Program-made: the position numbers and the translations under genes
Assembly: GCF_000003815.2 (NCBI RefSeq)
Contig: NC_049994.1
Coordinates: forward strand, 3,343,762 to 3,407,761
Reading direction: 5' to 3'
Source of the DNA: Branchiostoma floridae
Taxonomy: Eukaryota > Chordata > Leptocardii > Amphioxiformes > Branchiostomatidae
DNA: 64,000 bases
Shown: positions 12,801 through 21,330 of the stretch, piece by piece
Numbering within the stretch: position 1 is the stretch's first letter
How the letters are laid out: every line of letters begins with the position of its first letter
Notes under the pieces: model-generated
What the model was told of the DNA's origin: nothing
The model's database searches: none
What the model saw: only the letters and a program-made list of their open reading frames with translations

Positions 12801-15800
12801 TGGAATCAACTGATTGTACATACAGCGCTCCATCAACTTGCTTACAAGGGATAACAGAGATACTGGCCTATAATTGGCCACATTCTCTTTGTCTCCCTTC
12901 TTATGCACTGGTAGTACGTTTGCATCCTTCCATCTACTCGGTACACAACCAGCGGATAGAGATCTATTGAACAGCAAGGTCAAGGAAGGAGCAAGAGCCT
13001 TGGCACAGCCCTTAAGAACATGAGCAGAGATGTTATCCGGACCCACAGCCTTACTAGTGTTGAGATTAACTTACACATTTTCCACGGATTCTACAGCAAG
13101 TAGCAAATTACACAATCTTTCATCAACTATCACGTCGATGTCGGGCTTGATAACATTAGGGTCAGGTGCAGAAAAGGTGGAGAAAAAGTAGTCATTGAAC
13201 AAATTGGCCTTATCGGGTGCAGACTGAACGACCGTGCCGTTGAGATGAACGTCAGTCGGAAGAGACCTGGATTTTGACTTAGCTCGTACAAAAGCCCAAA
13301 ATCTCTTCGGCGACTCCTGTAAAGTGGAAGAGAGGCTAACAAGATATTTGTTATACTTAGCTGATAACAAGTTCTTCAGTTTGTTTCTTAGTTTACGGAA
13401 CTTCTCCCAGTGAGAGGGGGAGTCGGAACGCTTCGCCCTTTTCCACGCTGTCCGCTTCTTGTTCTGCAAGTTGCGTACCTCGCCGTCGATCCAAGGAGGT
13501 GATGTTGATACCTTGAGCTTCCGACTGGGCACGAACATGTCAACAGCCGACTGAACGGCTGAAGACCATGCTTCCCAGGCAGAGTCAATGTCATGGTGGT
13601 GAGTAACTGACTCTGATAGCCTCAGTGACTCTAGGTGAGCACTGAGACCAATCCAGTCGGCTCGTGTAAAGTTGTACACTTTACGAGGAAGCTCCTGCCT
13701 AGTTTGGATACGACAGCGGAGAGAGAACTCGAGAACAGTGTGGTCGGTATCAAAGTCAGCGGGAAGTTCCCTGATCGTAGAGAACCTCTCAGGGAAGTCC
13801 GTAAACACAAGATCTAACAGGTTGTGAGTGGAGTTTGAGGGAACATGATTGATTTGTTTTAAAAAGTAGTTATTAATCATGTTGCAAAAGTCAGCTTCCC
13901 TACCCTCGTTTAACACTACGCAATTGGCCCAGTCGATTCGAGGCAGATTGAAGTCCCCGAGGACACAGCACATGTTATACTCTTTGTTCACGCTCTCTAA
14001 AGTCGAGCCCAGGTTGTGCGTAAAAGATGACAAGTTACCAGAGGGAGGTCTGTAGCAAAGAATAACAGCAATTTTGCCCATAGCTGGAGGACGGATTTCA
14101 CATACAAGAATCTCATCCTGAGGCTCCAAGTCAAGTCTACGACTACTACATATTGACGATTTAACAGCAAGTAGAATCCCCCCACCAGACTTATTATTAT
14201 GAGTTATTATTTCCAGTCCCATAGATACAGAAACACTGCCTATTGCAAACATAAAGTGGCCTTATGTCAACCTGTCCGGTGATTTTGCCACTAGCGGAAG
14301 GTATGTGTGTCTTGAACGTTACAGTCAAGTATTTGTCAGCGAATTTACCAACATTCCGCAGGCAACTTTTAGTTCACTTCTGCTACTTAAAGAAAGCTTG
14401 CAGATGGATGTGCAGAAGTTAGGTGTGACCAATCGTTCAGTGTAATATAACTAGCTGCTGCCGCACCGCGTGCCTGCGAAGCTGGTGTGTTACGCCAAAG
14501 AGCAGTTATACCGGCTATATAGATACAGATACAGAATATCAACCATTTTTAGGAGATTTAATTTTTGCTACCCCTGTATAGTGGTCACCTGCCTTTAGTG
14601 GCCAAATTTAGCCAGTGTCTTTAGTGGTCGCTAAGACAGGTTTGACTGCACTGAAAGAAATAGTAAAGAGAAGTTAGGACATTTCTTATTGTTGTGATTT
14701 TTCAGCGCTGGTGCCACTTGATGCAGTTATTAAGGAAACAGCTGAGTACACCAAACAGAGGAAAATCTTTGGACAACCTCTCCTGAACAACCAGGCTGTC
14801 CACTTCAAACTGTCGGAGCTACAGACTGAAGTGGAGTGTCTCAGGTCTCTCATATACAGAGCTACTGGTAAGAGGCATCATATTACAAGGAGACAAACTT
14901 TTGTCCTAGAACTCCAGTTGGTTTATACTCTTCTTACACACACTATTGACATGTCAGGGCTCTAAATACTATCTTCTGCATACCTGCACTGGTGCTGGTA
15001 ACACTGAAAATTACCTGCACCAGACAAATCTTACTCAGAATTCATTCCCTGGTCGTGAAGAGAGAATAGTCTGTCCGCCCAAAAAAATACTAACAAGTCT
15101 ACCATCTATGACTACCTTGTATAGGTATGTACGTCCAGGGGAAAGATGTGACCAAGCTCGCTTCAGACCTTCAAAAGCTACTCAGATTTCAGTCCATGGT
15201 CGTGAAGAGAGAATTGTCTGTCCACCCAATAACAATAATAAAAAGTCTACCATCTATGACTACCTTGTACAGGTATTTACAATGTACGTCCACGGGAAAG
15301 ATGTGACCAAGCTCCCTTCAGACCTTCGAAAACTACTCAGATTTCAGTCCATGGTCGTGAAGAGAGAATAGTCTGTCCACCCAATAACAATAATAAAAAG
15401 TCTACCATCTTTGACTGCCCCATGCAGGTATGTACGTCCAAGGAAAAGATGTGACCAAGCTCGCTTCAGACCTTCGAAAACTACTCAGATTTCAGTCCAT
15501 GGTCGTGAAGAGAGAATAGTCTGTCCACCCAATAACAATAATAAAAAGTCTACCATCTTTGACTGCCCCATGCAGGTATGTATGTCCAAGGAAAAGATGT
15601 GACCAAGCTGGCCTCCATGCACAAGCTGAAGGGTGGTCGGCTGGCCCGGGAAGTGACGGACTCGTGTCTGCAGTACTGGGGGGGCATGGGATACACGTCT
15701 GATGTCTTTGTCAGCAGGGCCTTCAGGTAAATTATTTATTTATTTATTTGTTCAGCTGTTTACAAACAGCCAGGGCTGCCCAACTAGCCGTAGGCTATTA

Positions 15801-16651
15801 TCTAGGGCTAACCCTGTACATGTTCGCACATGTTCTCACGGTTATACCGCCCCTTACGGGGTGACACACCCGTCCAGGTAAATTATTCTCTATTTATCAG
15901 AGAAGCTCATCCGTGTTGGTAGTAACGTTAGTTCACCTTTATCCGTAGGGTAACCTATATCCGTTGCATATAAAATAGGGTATTTGGGACCGTTAAGTCA
16001 ATGGAAGGTAGTTTCTTATTGCAATATCTTTAAATGTTGACATTTGACACCCACATTGTTGACCTGAAATCTCTAAATACCCAACTTTTTAAAACAACGA
16101 ATCTAGGTTACCCAATGAAAAAAGGTGAACTAGCGTTGATTATACTTCATACAGTAGTGGCCACTTTATATTTTGGATCCTCACGTGACTATCTTTGCCT
16201 TTGACTCTCAGGGCTCGAAATACTGGGTGCACGTGCACCCAGGTGCACCCAAAATCGGAGCTGTGCACCTAATATTTTTTCTGAGGGTGCACTAGTGCAC
16301 TCAAACAGTATCTTAGGTTTAAGTATGTAAAGATGTCAATGTATCCTAATAGTATTATTATAATATGATATTATACACAGTATTCTTGACATCTAAGTGT
16401 TAGAAATATATGAGTTTTGAAATTAGTTTTTAGTGACATTCTACTTTAATTTATATGCTTCACCTAATTTTTTTTCATGCAACCAATTTTTTCAGCATCT
16501 TTTTAAATTTCTTGCCCTCATTCTGATTGTTGTGTTTTTTTTTTTTTTCAGGGATTTCAGGTTGCTTTCCATTGGTGGTGGTGCAGATGAGGTTATGATG
16601 TCCATTATTTCCAAGTACATGGGGACTCTGCCCAAGCTGAAGGCAAAGTAG
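3659..16651 (+). CDS. mitochondrial acyl-CoA dehydrogenase, ACDH-6 / 'acyl-CoA dehydrogenase 6' type, nine exons
   Basis: Exons: 3659-3847, 5478-5598, 7099-7228, 8398-8504, 9455-9622, 10711-10881, 14706-14867, 15576-15726, 16552-16651. All introns are GT-AG and the phases join to one 1299-nt frame (432 aa plus TAG). Residues 1-30 are Arg/Ser-rich without acidic residues, a likely mitochondrial leader. The N-terminal helical domain follows. Signature 1 (GVSEVGAGSDVSS) is at 171-183 and signature 2 (QYWGGMGYTSD...RD) at 382-401. At the place of the MCAD catalytic Glu it has Gly-Gly (408-409), while Glu288 in QEERL sits where LCAD and IVD carry their base. It should therefore be an FAD enzyme doing alpha,beta-dehydrogenation of an acyl-CoA and passing electrons to ETF; the substrate is unknown. 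Length and sequence fit, from memory, the nematode ACDH-6-type branch better than SCAD, MCAD or VLCAD. The start is the first ATG in a clean leader context. Introns are loaded with repeats. Confidence 0.93.
4022..4202. mobile_element. near-perfect palindromic fold-back element in intron 1
   Basis: TAAATAGATGAAAGTTGAA at the left is the reverse complement of the right end, and the arms (about 85-90 nt each) meet around AGTGAAATTTCACT with almost no loop. Transcribed in the intron it would form a long RNA hairpin. A single-sided relative (TTTCGAAACGTCT) is seen near 21990. Confidence 0.8.
4427..4715. mobile_element. GC-rich MULE-like MITE with perfect 9-bp target-site duplication
   Basis: Termini TACCCTGGGAAACC and GGTTTTCCCAGGGAA are inverted. 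The element is flanked by GTCTTATAC at 4418-4426 and 4716-4724. A second copy of the same element lies in the opposite orientation at 50360-50646 with its own 9-bp duplication. A 9-bp duplication is typical of Mutator-like elements; superfamily is inferred from that alone. It has no coding capacity. It lies in intron 1. Confidence 0.85.
5207..5409. mobile_element. short MITE (TACTG...TACAGTA ends), intron 1
   Basis: Starts TACTGCAATTCCTG and ends GTGAATTACAGTA. Closely related to 6498-6711 in intron 2, with shared blocks CACGGTTTTCAC and TCTCAGACCGTGAAAG. Probable TA target site. Confidence 0.65.
5478..5598 (+). CDS. acyl-CoA dehydrogenase exon 2
   Basis: Acceptor CCTGTAG|ATTATTGAG; encodes IIENDINPYVDEW through GFLGVNRDP, part of the N-terminal helical domain. 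The donor CCAG|GTATGT leaves one base of a split Glu codon. Confidence 0.93.
5778..5989. mobile_element. MITE of the TACTGTAAA / TTTACAGTA family, intron 2
   Basis: Terminal TACTGTAAACG and CATTTACAGTA are inverted, with a TA-type target. The interior is made of CACCGCGAACATTT-like blocks. Other copies: 22312-22509, 29114-29284 and a half copy at 50087-50220. Confidence 0.7.
6498..6711. mobile_element. short MITE (TACTGTAAATCC...GAATTACAGTA), intron 2
   Basis: Second copy of the element at 5207-5409, in the same orientation, with an extra repeated AACAAATRATTC block in its middle. The inverted ends are visible. Confidence 0.65.
6956..7040 (+). repeat. 85-bp direct repeat, left copy flanking exon 3
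   Basis: Starts ATTTAAAACAATGGTCCATT and continues through GAATCTGTTTGGTGGAGACA to TTCATGTAAA. It differs from 7376-7460 at about four bases. The pair encloses exon 3. Diverged relatives in the other orientation lie near 35720-35760 and 36940-37010. Confidence 0.85.
7099..7228 (+). CDS. acyl-CoA dehydrogenase exon 3
   Basis: Acceptor TTTGCAG|AGTATGG; encodes EYGGLGLDYSFN through VQTDMATPALA, the EYGG loop and the helices that line the acyl pocket in this family. The donor GCAAG|GTAACA leaves two bases of an Arg codon. Its length (130 nt) is not a multiple of three, so loss of this exon would shift the frame. Confidence 0.93.
7376..7460 (+). repeat. 85-bp direct repeat, right copy flanking exon 3
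   Basis: Right partner of 6956-7040, 420 bp away, in intron 3. The rest of intron 3 (7461-8397) shows no feature I recognise. Confidence 0.85.
8398..8504 (+). CDS. acyl-CoA dehydrogenase exon 4 (signature 1)
   Basis: Acceptor TTTACAG|GTTTGG; encodes FGSDLVKKEFLAPSIAGDKV, then CLGVSEVGAGSDVS, which contains the first acyl-CoA dehydrogenase family signature, the FAD/substrate-contacting beta segment. Donor AGCA|GTGAGT. Confidence 0.94.
8519..9055 (+). repeat. long CT-rich (TCTC / CATGTTCTCTCTCAC) tract in intron 4
   Basis: About 530 bp of almost pure pyrimidine on the sense strand, starting about 15 bp after the exon 4 donor. It is made of CTCT dinucleotides broken by a recurrent CACTCTCATGTT module. 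The open frames through it (Ser/Leu runs) are low-complexity artefacts. Confidence 0.9.
9455..9622 (+). CDS. acyl-CoA dehydrogenase exon 5
   Basis: Acceptor TCAATAG|GTATCAAG; encodes IKTTAKKSGGDYIINGGKMW, TTNGLQADWMCLLANTS and the end LICLPMDLPG, the beta-barrel core (the WTTNG region contacts FAD). The first donor, CCAG|GTAAGG at 9623, gives the in-frame junction to exon 6. Eight further copies of this donor follow in tandem. Confidence 0.93.
9572..10080 (+). repeat. minisatellite built from the exon 5 / intron 5 boundary (nine donors)
   Basis: The unit is the last ~45 nt of exon 5 plus the first ~10 nt of intron 5 (CTCCTCACAGGAACAAG ... GGACTTACCAG|GTAAGGA). GT donors start at 9623, 9678, 9733, 9794, 9849, 9910, 9965, 10020 and 10075: 55-bp spacing, twice 61 through an extra ACATGT. 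Every copy keeps the CAG|GTA core. Reading past the first donor meets an in-frame TAA at 9678-9680 region, and 55 is not a multiple of three, so only the first donor gives the full enzyme. Confidence 0.95.
10100..10330 (+). repeat. tRNA-derived SINE copy, intron 5
   Basis: B-box-like GGGTTCGAATCC is followed by the family core (CCTGTGCTCTTGGGAAAGGC, then GTGAAAATGACTACCTAGCTTCG) and GGTTGAAAGACCTCAC. Diverged from the 58670 copy. Confidence 0.65.
10532..10589 (+). other. perfect 25-bp stem / 8-nt loop hairpin, intron 5
   Basis: ATTATTAGATAAAAGGCTTT (continuing GAACA) pairs perfectly with TGTTCAAAGCC...TAATAAT around the loop GTTGAATG. It lies in the sense strand of intron 5. It could be a tiny fold-back element or a small-RNA hairpin; the sequence alone does not decide. 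Confidence 0.75.
10711..10881 (+). CDS. acyl-CoA dehydrogenase exon 6 (putative catalytic Glu)
   Basis: Acceptor TTATGCAG|GGATAG; encodes IEKAKIDKIGMWSSDTAQVF, then VRVPQSYLIGDEGMGF and YQMLQFQEERLWGAAA. Glu288 (second E of QEERL) aligns with the catalytic base used by long-chain and isovaleryl-CoA dehydrogenases; this assignment is inference by motif position. Donor GCAT|GTAAGC. Confidence 0.94.
11076..14647. mobile_element. inverted-repeat DNA element interrupted by a LINE, intron 6
   Basis: AGTCAAACCTGT at 11076-11087 and ACAGGTTTGACT at 14636-14647 are perfect inverted ends. The flanking interiors share GTGGTC/GACCACC-type blocks (TAGCGACCACCTC at the left, TTAGTGGTCGCTAAG at the right). 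Without the LINE it would be about 550 bp. Related copies: 55149-55507 and 38735-38950. Confidence 0.65.
11231..14255 (-). mobile_element. 5'-truncated CR1/Jockey-like LINE with endonuclease and reverse transcriptase, one in-frame stop
   Basis: The minus-strand frame runs 14252 to 11499 (918 codons). The upstream part carries an APE-type endonuclease (GGGILLAVKSS, then VLGDFNLPRIDW); the N-terminal part of the endonuclease is missing. The downstream part carries a reverse transcriptase (KAFDSVSHTLL, GVPQGSILGP, FADDSKCF) and the usual C-terminal region (RRATKFILG). A single TAA at 13071-13073 interrupts the frame; the same frame continues on both sides, so only one nonsense change is visible. 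The 3' end (minus sense) finishes with AATAAAGAAATAAAGG near 11233-11260. It lies antisense to the dehydrogenase in intron 6. I could not see a clear target-site duplication. Confidence 0.9.
14706..14867 (+). CDS. acyl-CoA dehydrogenase exon 7
   Basis: Acceptor TTTTCAG|CGCTGG; encodes LVPLDAVIKETAEYTKQRKI, then FGQPLLNNQAVHFKLSELQT and EVECLRSLIYRAT, the C-terminal helical domain with the YTKQRKIFG motif. Donor CTACTG|GTAAGA. Confidence 0.94.
15031..15615 (+). repeat. tandem repeat built from the intron 7 / exon 8 boundary (four acceptors)
   Basis: Each unit holds a polypyrimidine/CAG acceptor, the first ~40 nt of exon 8 (GTATGTACGTCCA...GATGTGACCAAGCT) and about 110 nt ending GTCTACCATCTTTGACT. 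Acceptor AGs end at 15124, 15272, 15427 and 15575 (spacings 148, 155, 148). Only the last leads into full exon 8. The decoys read into ...VVKRE and then a TAG. A fifth partial unit precedes 15104. Confidence 0.92.
15576..15726 (+). CDS. acyl-CoA dehydrogenase exon 8 (signature 2)
   Basis: Acceptor CATGCAG|GTATGT; encodes MYVQGKDVTKLASMHKLKGG, then CLQYWGGMGYTSD, the start of the second family signature (residues 382-401). The donor TTCAG|GTAAAT lies inside a 13-bp target-site duplication made by the adjacent retroelement. Confidence 0.94.
15737..15874 (-). mobile_element. 138-bp retroelement insertion that duplicated the exon 8 donor
   Basis: CAGGTAAATTATT occurs at 15724-15736 and again at 15875-15887, a perfect 13-bp target-site duplication. 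Between them, read on the minus strand, is a sequence ending in an AAATA-type tail (TATTTATTTATTTG on plus), as expected for a 5'-truncated LINE or SINE. The duplicated target includes the splice donor of exon 8, so two intact donors (15727 and 15878) now exist. Confidence 0.88.
15924..16137. mobile_element. MITE with AACGTTAGTTCACC ends, intron 8
   Basis: Left AACGTTAGTTCACCTTTATC and right AAAGGTGAACTAGCGTT are inverted, with inner TAACCTATATCCGTTG / CAACGAATCTAGGTTACC. Copies also at 17684-17899 and 28565-28965. Confidence 0.75.
16552..16651 (+). CDS. acyl-CoA dehydrogenase exon 9 (C-terminus)
   Basis: Acceptor TTTTTTCAG|GGATTTC after a long T tract; encodes DFRLLSIGGGADEVMMSIIS and KYMGTLPKLKAK, then TAG at 16649. 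IGGGADEV replaces the YEGT motif of MCAD-type enzymes. Confidence 0.93.
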
Positions 16652-16689
16652 TGTACTTTGGTGGACTCAACTTGTCAGATTTGTATGTC

Positions 16690-16964
16690 ATTTGCATTTA
16701 TCAAAAATTTGCATGTCATTTGCATTTATCAAAGATTTGCATGACATTTGGATCGAAAATACTCGCATCAATGGGAAAATTTGCATCTGTCAGATTGTTA
16801 ATCTAAAATTTGTACAAATTTGTCAATTTGCATTGCCATGCAAGTCTGTCAATGCAAATGACATGCACATGCTCCAGTGAAAAATGACATGCAAGTCTGC
16901 CAATGCAAATGACATACAAATTATCCCATTCAAATTACATGCAAGCAAATCTGCTAATGCAAAT
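16690..16964. promoter_or_regulatory. cluster of nine octamer motifs (ATTTGCAT / ATGCAAAT)
   Basis: Exact ATTTGCAT at 16690, 16707, 16718, 16735, 16779 and 16826; exact ATGCAAAT at 16852, 16903 and 16957. The octamer is the classical POU-factor site, but the motifs are embedded in a degenerate repeat (TGTCATTTGCATTTATCAAA), so they may simply be repeat units. Confidence 0.55.
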
Positions 16965-17683
16965 GACATGTAGATCTGTCAATGCTAATGGCATACTGAG
17001 AGACAAGAGTTATGCTTTAAATTTAACCTTTTTGCACATTATTGGGGTGTTATTGTACTTTCAAGTATCAATTTGTGTATTATGAGATTGTAATAGCAAA
17101 AATGTACATATATACATGGTGTAAACTGTACATGCATCTACAATGTATATGGGGTCACTACAGTAGTACTAGGTGATACATGAACTTTGATCAGGATAAC
17201 TTCTTGTTGATGCATGGACATGGTCAATACAATTGGTCTATATATGCTGGTAGAATTTTGGATTGTACAGGCAGACACCAGGATCGAGATCTCAATTTGT
17301 GATTTTGCCGGTAAGGTGTTTTTGTCAATACGGACTCCGATCTTGAATGATACCGGCAGAATTGCTGATCCTATGATATGTGAGTCTCTATACTCTGACT
17401 CATACATACAAAATTACAACATAGACACATAAAAACATAACATCAACTCTCATAATTCAACCGAGTGCCATACATAATACCACCACATTAAAAAAAAAAG
17501 TTGTTGTAAAAGCCTTCTCAACATTATCAAATATCTCAAATATATATACCTCAGGATTACAGATGAAACATTGGTACATCTATACTTAATGTTTATTAAT
17601 TTTTTTCTCATGTGGTGGTATTATTAATTGGCATCCAGTGGAATTATGAAAGTAGATGTTACATTTTGTACATGTAACATTGT

Positions 17684-17899
17684 ACATTAGTTCACCTTTA
17701 TCCGCGGGGTAACCTATATCCGTTGTGTTCCTAGACAAGGTATCCAGGGATATCACGTTGATGGACGGTAGTTTCAAAATGTACTTTTTAAAAAATATTA
17801 CAGTTGGAAACCATCGTCTGTCGGCTTCGTATCCCTAAACACATTGTTCTTAAAAAGAACGGATAAAGGTTACCCTACGGATAAAGGTGAACTGGTGTT
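17684..17899. mobile_element. MITE with ACATTAGTTCACC ends
   Basis: Second copy of the 15924-16137 family: TTAGTTCACCTTTATCC at the left, GGATAAAGGTGAACT at the right, inner TAACCTATATCCGTTG. Confidence 0.75.
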
Positions 17900-18275
17900 A
17901 TAAGTAGATGTCTCCCGATCTGAAAGTTTTTGAAGTATGTGTTGTAGTGGAAATTAATGTGACGTAAGCAAAGACTGTATAATGGCGTTGTGTAAAAGCT
18001 AAATATACAAACAATATACAAAATATTAGCACGGTTTATGCCAAAAGTACATACATGCATATGCTGGGCTCTTTTCTTTTTAAAGAATTGCTATTGTTGT
18101 ATTATCCTGTCCCTCTGTATTTCTTGTGTAATAGAATAATTTTTCAGTTTGTTCTGCACCTTGAAATATAAATTAATAATCATGTATATTGTGGTTCTTT
18201 TCAATGAACATTTATTGATTATGGTGTGATCACAGTTTTCAGACACAACTTGGATATGGTAATAATAATTGTGAT

Positions 18276-18281
18276 AATAAA
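18276..18281 (+). terminator. polyadenylation signal AATAAA (candidate)
   Basis: AATAAA followed 20-50 nt later by a GU-rich stretch (GGTTGTGCTTGTTGTGTGCC), the arrangement expected for cleavage and polyadenylation of the upstream gene. Confidence 0.5.
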
Positions 18282-18289
18282 ACAAAAAA

Positions 18290-21084
18290 GCTGTATAAAG
18301 CGGTTGTGCTTGTTGTGTGCCTGTATTTTTTTATGTTACTTCTTGACTCGTAAATTAAAGGTATCACAGTTCGGTATTGGATAAGGCCAATGTACAGATA
18401 CATGTACCACCTTTACGTGACAACCGTCAGACCGATTCTGCCTGTCCATTATAATTAGTAGTCCAACCAATGAGAGCATCGCAATTAGAAAATCGACCAA
18501 TTAGACACAAAGACTTCCCGTCCTTCGAATATTTGCATTTTTATGTTTCCATTTTACAATATGAATGTCTATGTAACTATATAGGATCGGTGTATGTTAC
18601 ATTTATCATTTTGGTTCATAACACAATAGTAAGCTGTATCAAATCTTAAAGATTTGGTCTTATATTTCGAAAACAATTTGTGTTGCTTTAAAAATGATTG
18701 AAATTGGGTACTAGTATACCACCGTTCATTACGCCACACGGCATTCAGGGCAGCTGGTACGTGTTTCTATTGTCTGGTCCGACTTAAATGATGACCATGT
18801 GGCACAAATTTGCATAAGAATACACGCCATCTGCACAAAGGAGATCTCCAGAGCTACATAGCCGTTAGAACACGCCGAGCGTTTTTTTTTTTACTCCATT
18901 TTATCGGCAAACTTTGTCAATAGTTGTGCAGTGTGCTTGGAATTTCACATTCAAGCATCGAGGTAGCTCGACTGTGGACAACGCTATTCGAAAGGTACGT
19001 ATTTGCTTTATCATTTAGATAGCCATTGCCGTACACTAATATGTCGGTAAACAAAACGGGGAAACACAGGTCTATGCCTTGTAGTTATAGTAGTAGCATG
19101 CGGTGTAATATAGCCTTGTAGTCGGCATTTTCTTTTCTTCAAATATTACTTTAATGTTTTATTTTGTGTTCCATTTTATAAACATCCCACCCCAAATTTA
19201 ACAAAATACTGGTACGTATACTATTGTATGTCTATCATGTTTTTTTTTTTTCGTTTTTCTGTCTGACTTGTGAACAATAGTGTCCTTTGTTGTTCTTTTT
19301 TCTGAGGAGGGTGGGTGGGTGGGTGGGTTGATATGCTGCTATTTTGGACGTTATTGAAGAAATAAAAAAATAGATAATAAAGAATGGCGAATATGCATAT
19401 TACTATTATAAAACGCATATACGTAATCCAACAAATGTGACTTTTACGAAAAAAGTGGACGTCCATCATAACTAAAGGTCATGCAATAAATTGATTTTAA
19501 TTCTGTTTTGAAAAATATTTTCAACCTCCTCGAAAAACGAATGAAAAATGTACAAGGGCATAGCAAGGAAAATTGCATGTACCGCTCATACTTGGTAACA
19601 TAAGACGGTAAATGACTATTGACAATGAGATCGCAAATCTGTTAGGGCTTTTTCATTCATAATAGGGTGGCAGGTGGCTCATACCACCGTTGGTTTTGTA
19701 ACTACTTTTTTTTTAAATTCATATTCGTCTTTCGTTTTGAATCTAGATGAGCCCCCACTCTTATTATTTTTCAAACACCTTAGAATAGGCTTATCTCCAA
19801 GCAGATCCTACGGTTGAAAAAGATAGCTGGCCGAAAGACTTTGCATTTTCCACTATTCTAATGAACATTTTAATAATTTTACATCATTTTTTCTACAAAT
19901 TTACAACGCTGCGATTCTCTATAACCTGTTCATTTGGCCATAAAACGCAACGTGTACAGTTCAGCATGTCAGTATTAGTGTAAGGGAAATTTGGCGAAAG
20001 TAAAATAACAGTGCCGCAATAAGAAAACAAAATACCCCCGCGTTACAGCAATGGAATGACATACTCGCATTGCGACCACAATGAACGCTTTGCATTCCGT
20101 GGATTTCTCTAACACACAATAGAGAAAATGAATATGTGGCCATGGGTGTTGAATATACCTTAATGATGTCGCATGTGCATAACGTACATGACAAAAAAGG
20201 GACCTTGTGTTGCTAAGTTACCAAAAACAACAGTGCAAAAAAAATCCCCCAAAGTCCCGAAAAAAATATTACAGGTTTTGCTAGCACGAACCTATAAATA
20301 TTACCATTCAGAGTCACATACAAATAGTTTATCTAAAATCAATTGTCTTAAAACAATGCCTTTCATTCAGAACATTTAGTAACAAATCAAAATAAGGTAT
20401 TCATTGCATAGAATTCGCCACGAAACTCTACATGCTATTTTTTATGTTATTTAAGCCGTACATCTTCACCCCAGACCTTTTGAAAAAAAAAATAATTCCT
20501 ATATATTTTTTTTGACCTGCTGGTCCAATTCTTTTTCCAAAAAAAATCAGAGAACAAAAAATAAATTTGGTGTGGCCTTATCAGCAGCGCACCCATGCGT
20601 ACGTAACAGAAACATCAGAATAATTTATTAGAAAGATAGATAGATTGTTGACACTGACAGATCACTATTACTCCATTGTGCTAGGAGAATGCCGGTACGC
20701 AATACAACAGTGTCTACAGTACGTTTACCATACGTATTTAGTCCGAAAGGTATGTTTTAACATCTCAATCTTACATAAGCTTATCGTTTATAATTCAGTA
20801 TAGTAGCACATGCATGTGGCTTATTTTTTTAGAAATATTTTTATAAAACGTCCCAGGAAATTATAGAAATGTATAATGGCCATCATAACATTTAGGTAGG
20901 GAAGGGGGGAGGGGGTATGGTCTACTAATTGCGGTTGTGTCATGAAATGTAAAAAAAATGAGTGTCCTTTTTCAGTGTTATGAAAACATCTTGGAAGGGA
21001 TCACAATTATGTTACTCTTTGTCAAGATGATATTTTCATTATTTCTAGTATGTAGATATTACTGGTGATATTTAATTCAGATGT
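18290..21084. other. intergenic, no gene recognised
   Basis: AT-rich sequence without convincing exons. Around 18993 there is CGAAAG|GTACGT, which could be the donor of a noncoding first exon (perhaps for the downstream glycosyltransferase), but nothing confirms it. One end of the AAGCAGATCCTACGG MITE family is at about 19790-19815. Confidence 0.4.
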
Positions 21085-21330
21085 GTTGTCAAATGGCCGA
21101 TAAACAAGGATATCGGTCTGGAGATCGAGAGGTGACGAGTTCGATTCCCAGTGCCACGTTTTTGTCCCTCGAAAAACACTTAACACGACATTCCTCACTC
21201 CACCCAGACGTATAAGTAGCAAAAGGGTACCTGACTTCGGTTGGGGGGGTAAGAGGGCTCTGCCTTCTAATACCGTGCCCCTTTCGTAGTGCAAACAAGA
21301 ACCCACTGCGCCTATGGTCGAAAAAAAAAA
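21085..21330 (+). repeat. tRNA-derived SINE copy
   Basis: tRNA-like head with B box GAGTTCGATTCCC, then ACACTTAACACGACATTCC and GGGTACCTGACTTCGGTTGG, the family order. From 21331 to 22059 I see nothing but a fold-back fragment near 21975-22040. Confidence 0.65.

Larger units (their letters stand above)
16652..18281 (+). other. probable 3' UTR of the acyl-CoA dehydrogenase
   Basis: From the stop codon to the first well-placed AATAAA I see no new gene. The stretch contains an octamer-rich block (16690-16964) and a MITE (17684-17899). The length (about 1.6 kb) is inferred from the signal at 18276 only; an earlier non-canonical signal cannot be excluded. Confidence 0.45.
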
